The notes under the pieces were generated by a model. The model had not been told where the DNA came from. It did no database searches and worked only from the letters and a program-made list of their open reading frames with translations. A DNA stretch of 64,000 nucleotides from an uncultured Sphingomonas sp. (GTDB lineage: Bacteria; Pseudomonadota; Alphaproteobacteria; Sphingomonadales; Sphingomonadaceae): contig CAJYIX010000023.1 in the NCBI GenBank assembly GCA_913775315.1, positions 32,273 through 96,272 on the forward strand, read 5' to 3'. Below, piece by piece: positions 62,388-64,000 of this stretch (its first letter is position 1; every line of letters begins with the position of its first letter). The translations under genes and the position numbers were made by a program.

Positions 62388-64000
62388 TTGACGCATCGTT
62401 TCTGGTCGCACCACGCCCATGGCTTCGTCCGCGTCGCCGCCGCGACCCCGCCGGGTGTCGTCGCCGATCCGGCCGCCGCGACCGATCATGCGATCCGCCT
62501 TGCGCACGAGGCCGATGCCGCGGCGGTCGATCTCGTCGTCTTTCCCGAACTCAATCTCAGTGGCTACGCCATCGACGACCTGCATCTGCAGGACGCGCTT
62601 CTCGCCGCGGTCGAGGGGGGGGTGGCGCGTATCGTCGAGGCGAGCGCGGACCTTCGCCCCGTCCTGCTGATCGGCGCACCGGTACGGCGCAACGGCCGGC
62701 TCTATAATTGCGCGGTCGTCATTGCGCGCGGGCGCATCCTCGGCGTTGTGCCCAAGAGCTACCTGCCCAACTACCGCGAATATTATGAAAAGCGCTGGTT
62801 TGCGTCAGGCATCGGGCTGACGGGACTGGAGATCGCGCTCAACGGACATGTCGCGCCGTTCGGCACCGACCTGATCTTCGCGGCGAGCGACCTGCCCGAC
62901 TTTATCTTTCACGCTGAAATCTGTGAGGATTACTGGGCACCGCTCCCCCCCTCGACGGCGGGCGCGATGGCGGGTGCGCTGATCCTCGCCAACCTGTCCG
63001 CCTCGAACATCGTCGTCGGAAAGGCGCGCGAGCGGATGCTGCTTTCTGCCGCGCAATCGGCGCGCGCGGTCGCCGCCTATGTCTATTCGGCGAGCGGCCC
63101 GGGCGAGAGCACCACCGACCTCGCTTGGGACGGCCAGGGGATGGTCCACGAACTGGGCGAGTTGCTCGCCGAATCCGAACGGTTCGATCTGGCGAGCGAG
63201 CTGGTGATCGCCGACGTCGATGCCGGCCGCATCCGGCTGGAGCGTGCGCGGACGGGCACGTTCAACGACTGCGCTGCGGCGAACGGCCATCCCGAGACGC
63301 GGTTCCGCCGCATCGCCTTCGACCACCGGCCCGATTTCGCCGATGTGGGTCTGAGGCGCCAAGTCCGCCGCTACCCATTCGTGCCGGACAGCGCTGAAAC
63401 GCTCGACGCCGACTGTTACGAGGCGTTCAACATCCAGGTCGAGGGCCTTCGCCAGCGCTTCGCCGCGACGGGTACGAAGCGGCTGGTGATCGGCGTGTCG
63501 GGCGGGCTCGATTCGACGCACGCGCTGCTCGTCGCGGCCAAGGCGTTCGATCGCCTCGGCTATCCGCGCACCGACATTCTCGGCTTCACCATGCCCGGCT
63601 TCGCCACGGGCGACGCGACGAAGGCGAGCGCCTGGGGCCTGATGCGCGCGCTGGGGGTAACGGGCGAGGAGATCGACATCCGCCCCGCCGCGAATCAGCT
63701 TCTGAAGGACATGGGCCACCCCTATGCCGCGGGCGAGCCGCAGTACGACGTGACGTTCGAGAATGTGCAGGCGGGGCTGCGCACCGACTATCTCTTCCGC
63801 CTCGCCAACCAGCGCGGCGGGATCGTGCTCGGCACTGGCGACCTGTCCGAACTCGCGCTCGGCTGGTGCACTTACGGCGTCGGCGACCAGATGAGCCATT
63901 ATGCGGTCAATGCCGGCGTGCCCAAGACTCTGATCCAGTTCCTGATCCGCTGGTGCATCCGGACCGACCAGTATGACGCGGCGACCAATCAGGTGCTGAC
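62388..64000 (+). CDS. nadE: Glutamine-dependent NAD(+) synthetase, 3'-truncated
   Basis: 537 complete codons are visible before the window edge. TTG starts MTHRFWSHHAHGFVRVAAAT with GGGGAG 9 nt upstream. The nitrilase-type glutaminase half has Glu in FPELNLSGY, Lys in VPKSYLPNYREY and Cys in FHAEICEDYWAP. The synthetase half has the P-loop VIGVSGGLDSTHALL and later GTGDLSELALGWCTYG. It amidates nicotinate adenine dinucleotide with glutamine-derived ammonia. Because of the TTG start and open end it is easily missed. Confidence 0.96.
   Translation, partial: MTHRFWSHHAHGFVRVAAATPPGVVADPAAATDHAIRLAHEADAAAVDLVVFPELNLSGYAIDDLHLQDALLAAVEGGVARIVEASADLRPVLLIGAPVRRNGRLYNCAVVIARGRILGVVPKSYLPNYREYYEKRWFASGIGLTGLEIALNGHVAPFGTDLIFAASDLPDFIFHAEICEDYWAPLPPSTAGAMAGALILANLSASNIVVGKARERMLLSAAQSARAVAAYVYSASGPGESTTDLAWDGQGMVHELGELLAESERFDLASELVIADVDAGRIRLERARTGTFNDCAAANGHPETRFRRIAFDHRPDFADVGLRRQVRRYPFVPDSAETLDADCYEAFNIQVEGLRQRFAATGTKRLVIGVSGGLDSTHALLVAAKAFDRLGYPRTDILGFTMPGFATGDATKASAWGLMRALGVTGEEIDIRPAANQLLKDMGHPYAAGEPQYDVTFENVQAGLRTDYLFRLANQRGGIVLGTGDLSELALGWCTYGVGDQMSHYAVNAGVPKTLIQFLIRWCIRTDQYDAATNQVL

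Overview
The window is 64 kb of gene-dense, very GC-rich chromosome from an alphaproteobacterium, most likely a member of the Sphingomonadaceae. That assignment is an inference. It rests on the his cluster order (hisB-yciI-hisH-hisA-hisF-hisE-HIT with sspB divergent), the mutM/ubiE-ubiB-coaBC-dut neighbourhood, an ATP12-type F1 assembly factor, TimA-like and SecB proteins, a long-N-terminus ribosomal protein S9, and dispersed palindromes of the kind common in sphingomonads. I found no rRNA, tRNA, CRISPR array, transposase, integrase or phage gene.

Layout. 1-2.4 kb: pterin/folate genes (folB and an overlapping PTR1/FolM-like reductase) and a glutathione transferase. 2.9-7.1 kb: a minus-strand ccmC-D-E-F-G-H cytochrome c maturation operon in which every junction is a 4-nt overlap. 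7.2-15.2 kb: GST, dapE, an Smr protein, mltA and a Tim44-like protein, then the plus-strand run secB-murJ-trpS. 15.3-18.3 kb: dnaA, rpsT and mutM on the minus strand. 18.4-25.3 kb: a tightly overlapping plus-strand run ubiE-ubiB-membrane protein-coaBC-lipoprotein-dut-hypothetical-moeB-like. 25.3-33.3 kb: M48 protease, metallophosphatase, small exported proteins, crcB, a pseudouridine synthase, a HAD phosphatase, ATP12, an HPP protein and gmk. 33.3-36.5 kb: two small glycine-rich membrane proteins, fumC, an unlisted 47-residue membrane microprotein, and sspB. 36.5-40.4 kb: the histidine operon. 40.5-46.6 kb: an amino-acid permease, a TonB-dependent receptor and dxs. 46.7-51 kb: a Zur-like regulator with a MerC-like protein, ctaA, cutA, and rplM-rpsI. 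51.1-55.6 kb: a methyltransferase, a TrpF-like isomerase, a metallophosphoesterase plus lipid kinase pair, and mntH. 55.6-56.2 kb: a short AT-richer patch holding a broken gene. 56.2-64 kb: an XRE/ScfR-type regulator divergent from a Nudix protein, wecB-wecC, two divergent L,D-transpeptidases, and a glutamine-dependent NAD synthetase that runs off the end.

Most of the window is ordinary core metabolism and envelope biology. I see no convincing novel defence or mobile system. The items most worth a second look are the disrupted low-GC gene at 55.7 kb, the PTR1-like reductase fused by overlap to folB, the TTG-started microprotein at 35.4 kb, the YciI-like protein inside the his operon, the diverged Nudix box at 57.6 kb, the paired L,D-transpeptidases, and the recurrent 4-nt tail-to-tail stop overlaps between convergent genes.
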